Assembly (NCBI RefSeq): GCF_010731795.1
Contig: NZ_AP022591.1
Coordinates: 2,294,001-2,358,000, forward strand
Direction: 5' to 3'
DNA length: 64,000 nucleotides
From: Mycolicibacterium celeriflavum
Lineage (GTDB): Bacteria; Actinomycetota; Actinomycetes; Mycobacteriales; Mycobacteriaceae
The notes under the pieces were generated by a model, which saw nothing but the letters and a program-made list of their open reading frames with translations, was not told the DNA's origin and made no database searches. Positions 63,569-64,000 of this stretch are shown in pieces. The translations under genes were made by a program, and so were the position numbers. Every line of letters begins with the position of its first letter. Position 1 is the stretch's first letter.

Positions 63569-64000
<432 letters not shown>

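Overview
The window is a GC-rich actinobacterial chromosome segment. Gene content and order identify it as a mycobacterium, most likely a fast-growing Mycolicibacterium-type species. The evidence is a complete mycofactocin locus, a sigL-rslA pair next to map-adk-secY, the S10 and spc ribosomal clusters split by an atsA-type sulfatase and its formylglycine-generating enzyme, tandem TIGR00027 methyltransferases, and F420-dependent LLM oxidoreductases. From memory, the layout is the M. tuberculosis Rv0687-Rv0753c interval read in reverse, with several insertions. I could not run a search to confirm species or identities.

Layout. 0-2.6 kb: end of a histidine kinase, two LLM oxidoreductases and a MarR regulator. 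2.6-5.1 kb: a PAS protein divergent from a Fur-katA peroxide-defence pair. 5.2-8.8 kb: valine catabolism operon mmsA-fadE9-mmsB. 8.9-11.7 kb: HAD-like protein and a NarL/GAF two-component system. 11.8-16.7 kb: a compact minus-strand cassette (ThDP enzyme, SRPBCC protein, KAS III-like enzyme, aminotransferase) ending in a MarR gene. It lies directly downstream of sigL-rslA. 16.8-20.9 kb: rslA, sigL, map, adk, secY. 21.1-26.5 kb: three tandem methyltransferases, then an AraC regulator divergent from a Baeyer-Villiger-type flavoprotein. 26.6-29.2 kb: sppA and two small secreted proteins. 29.3-33.7 kb: spc ribosomal operon. 33.8-41.0 kb: FGE, sulfatase, a TetR/DUF2306 pair, a GAF protein and a sugar-phosphate transferase. 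41.1-47 kb: S10 ribosomal operon. 47-51 kb: hotdog protein, lipoprotein esterase, cytochrome P450 and TetR. 51.2-58.6 kb: mftG-F-E-D-C-B-A and divergent mftR. 58.6-64 kb: an ECF sigma factor coupled to a triple-VOC protein, a ferredoxin-reductase-like flavoprotein, an Lrp/rocD pair, and the end of a mycofactocin-type SDR.

The most interesting unit is the four-gene cassette at 12.3-16.7 kb. Its ThDP / SRPBCC / KAS III order matches what I recall of bacterial carbazole-alkaloid pathways (CqsB1-B2-B3 type). The adjacent aromatic-type aminotransferase could supply an aryl pyruvate. Its KAS III has Asn where the catalytic His should be. A strong SigL-type promoter lies upstream of sigL, so the cassette may belong to the SigL regulon. 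Other points of interest are a secreted protein with a perfect 17-residue Cys repeat, four families of palindromic intergenic elements, several strong operator palindromes, and the sigma/VOC pair that has no classical anti-sigma factor.
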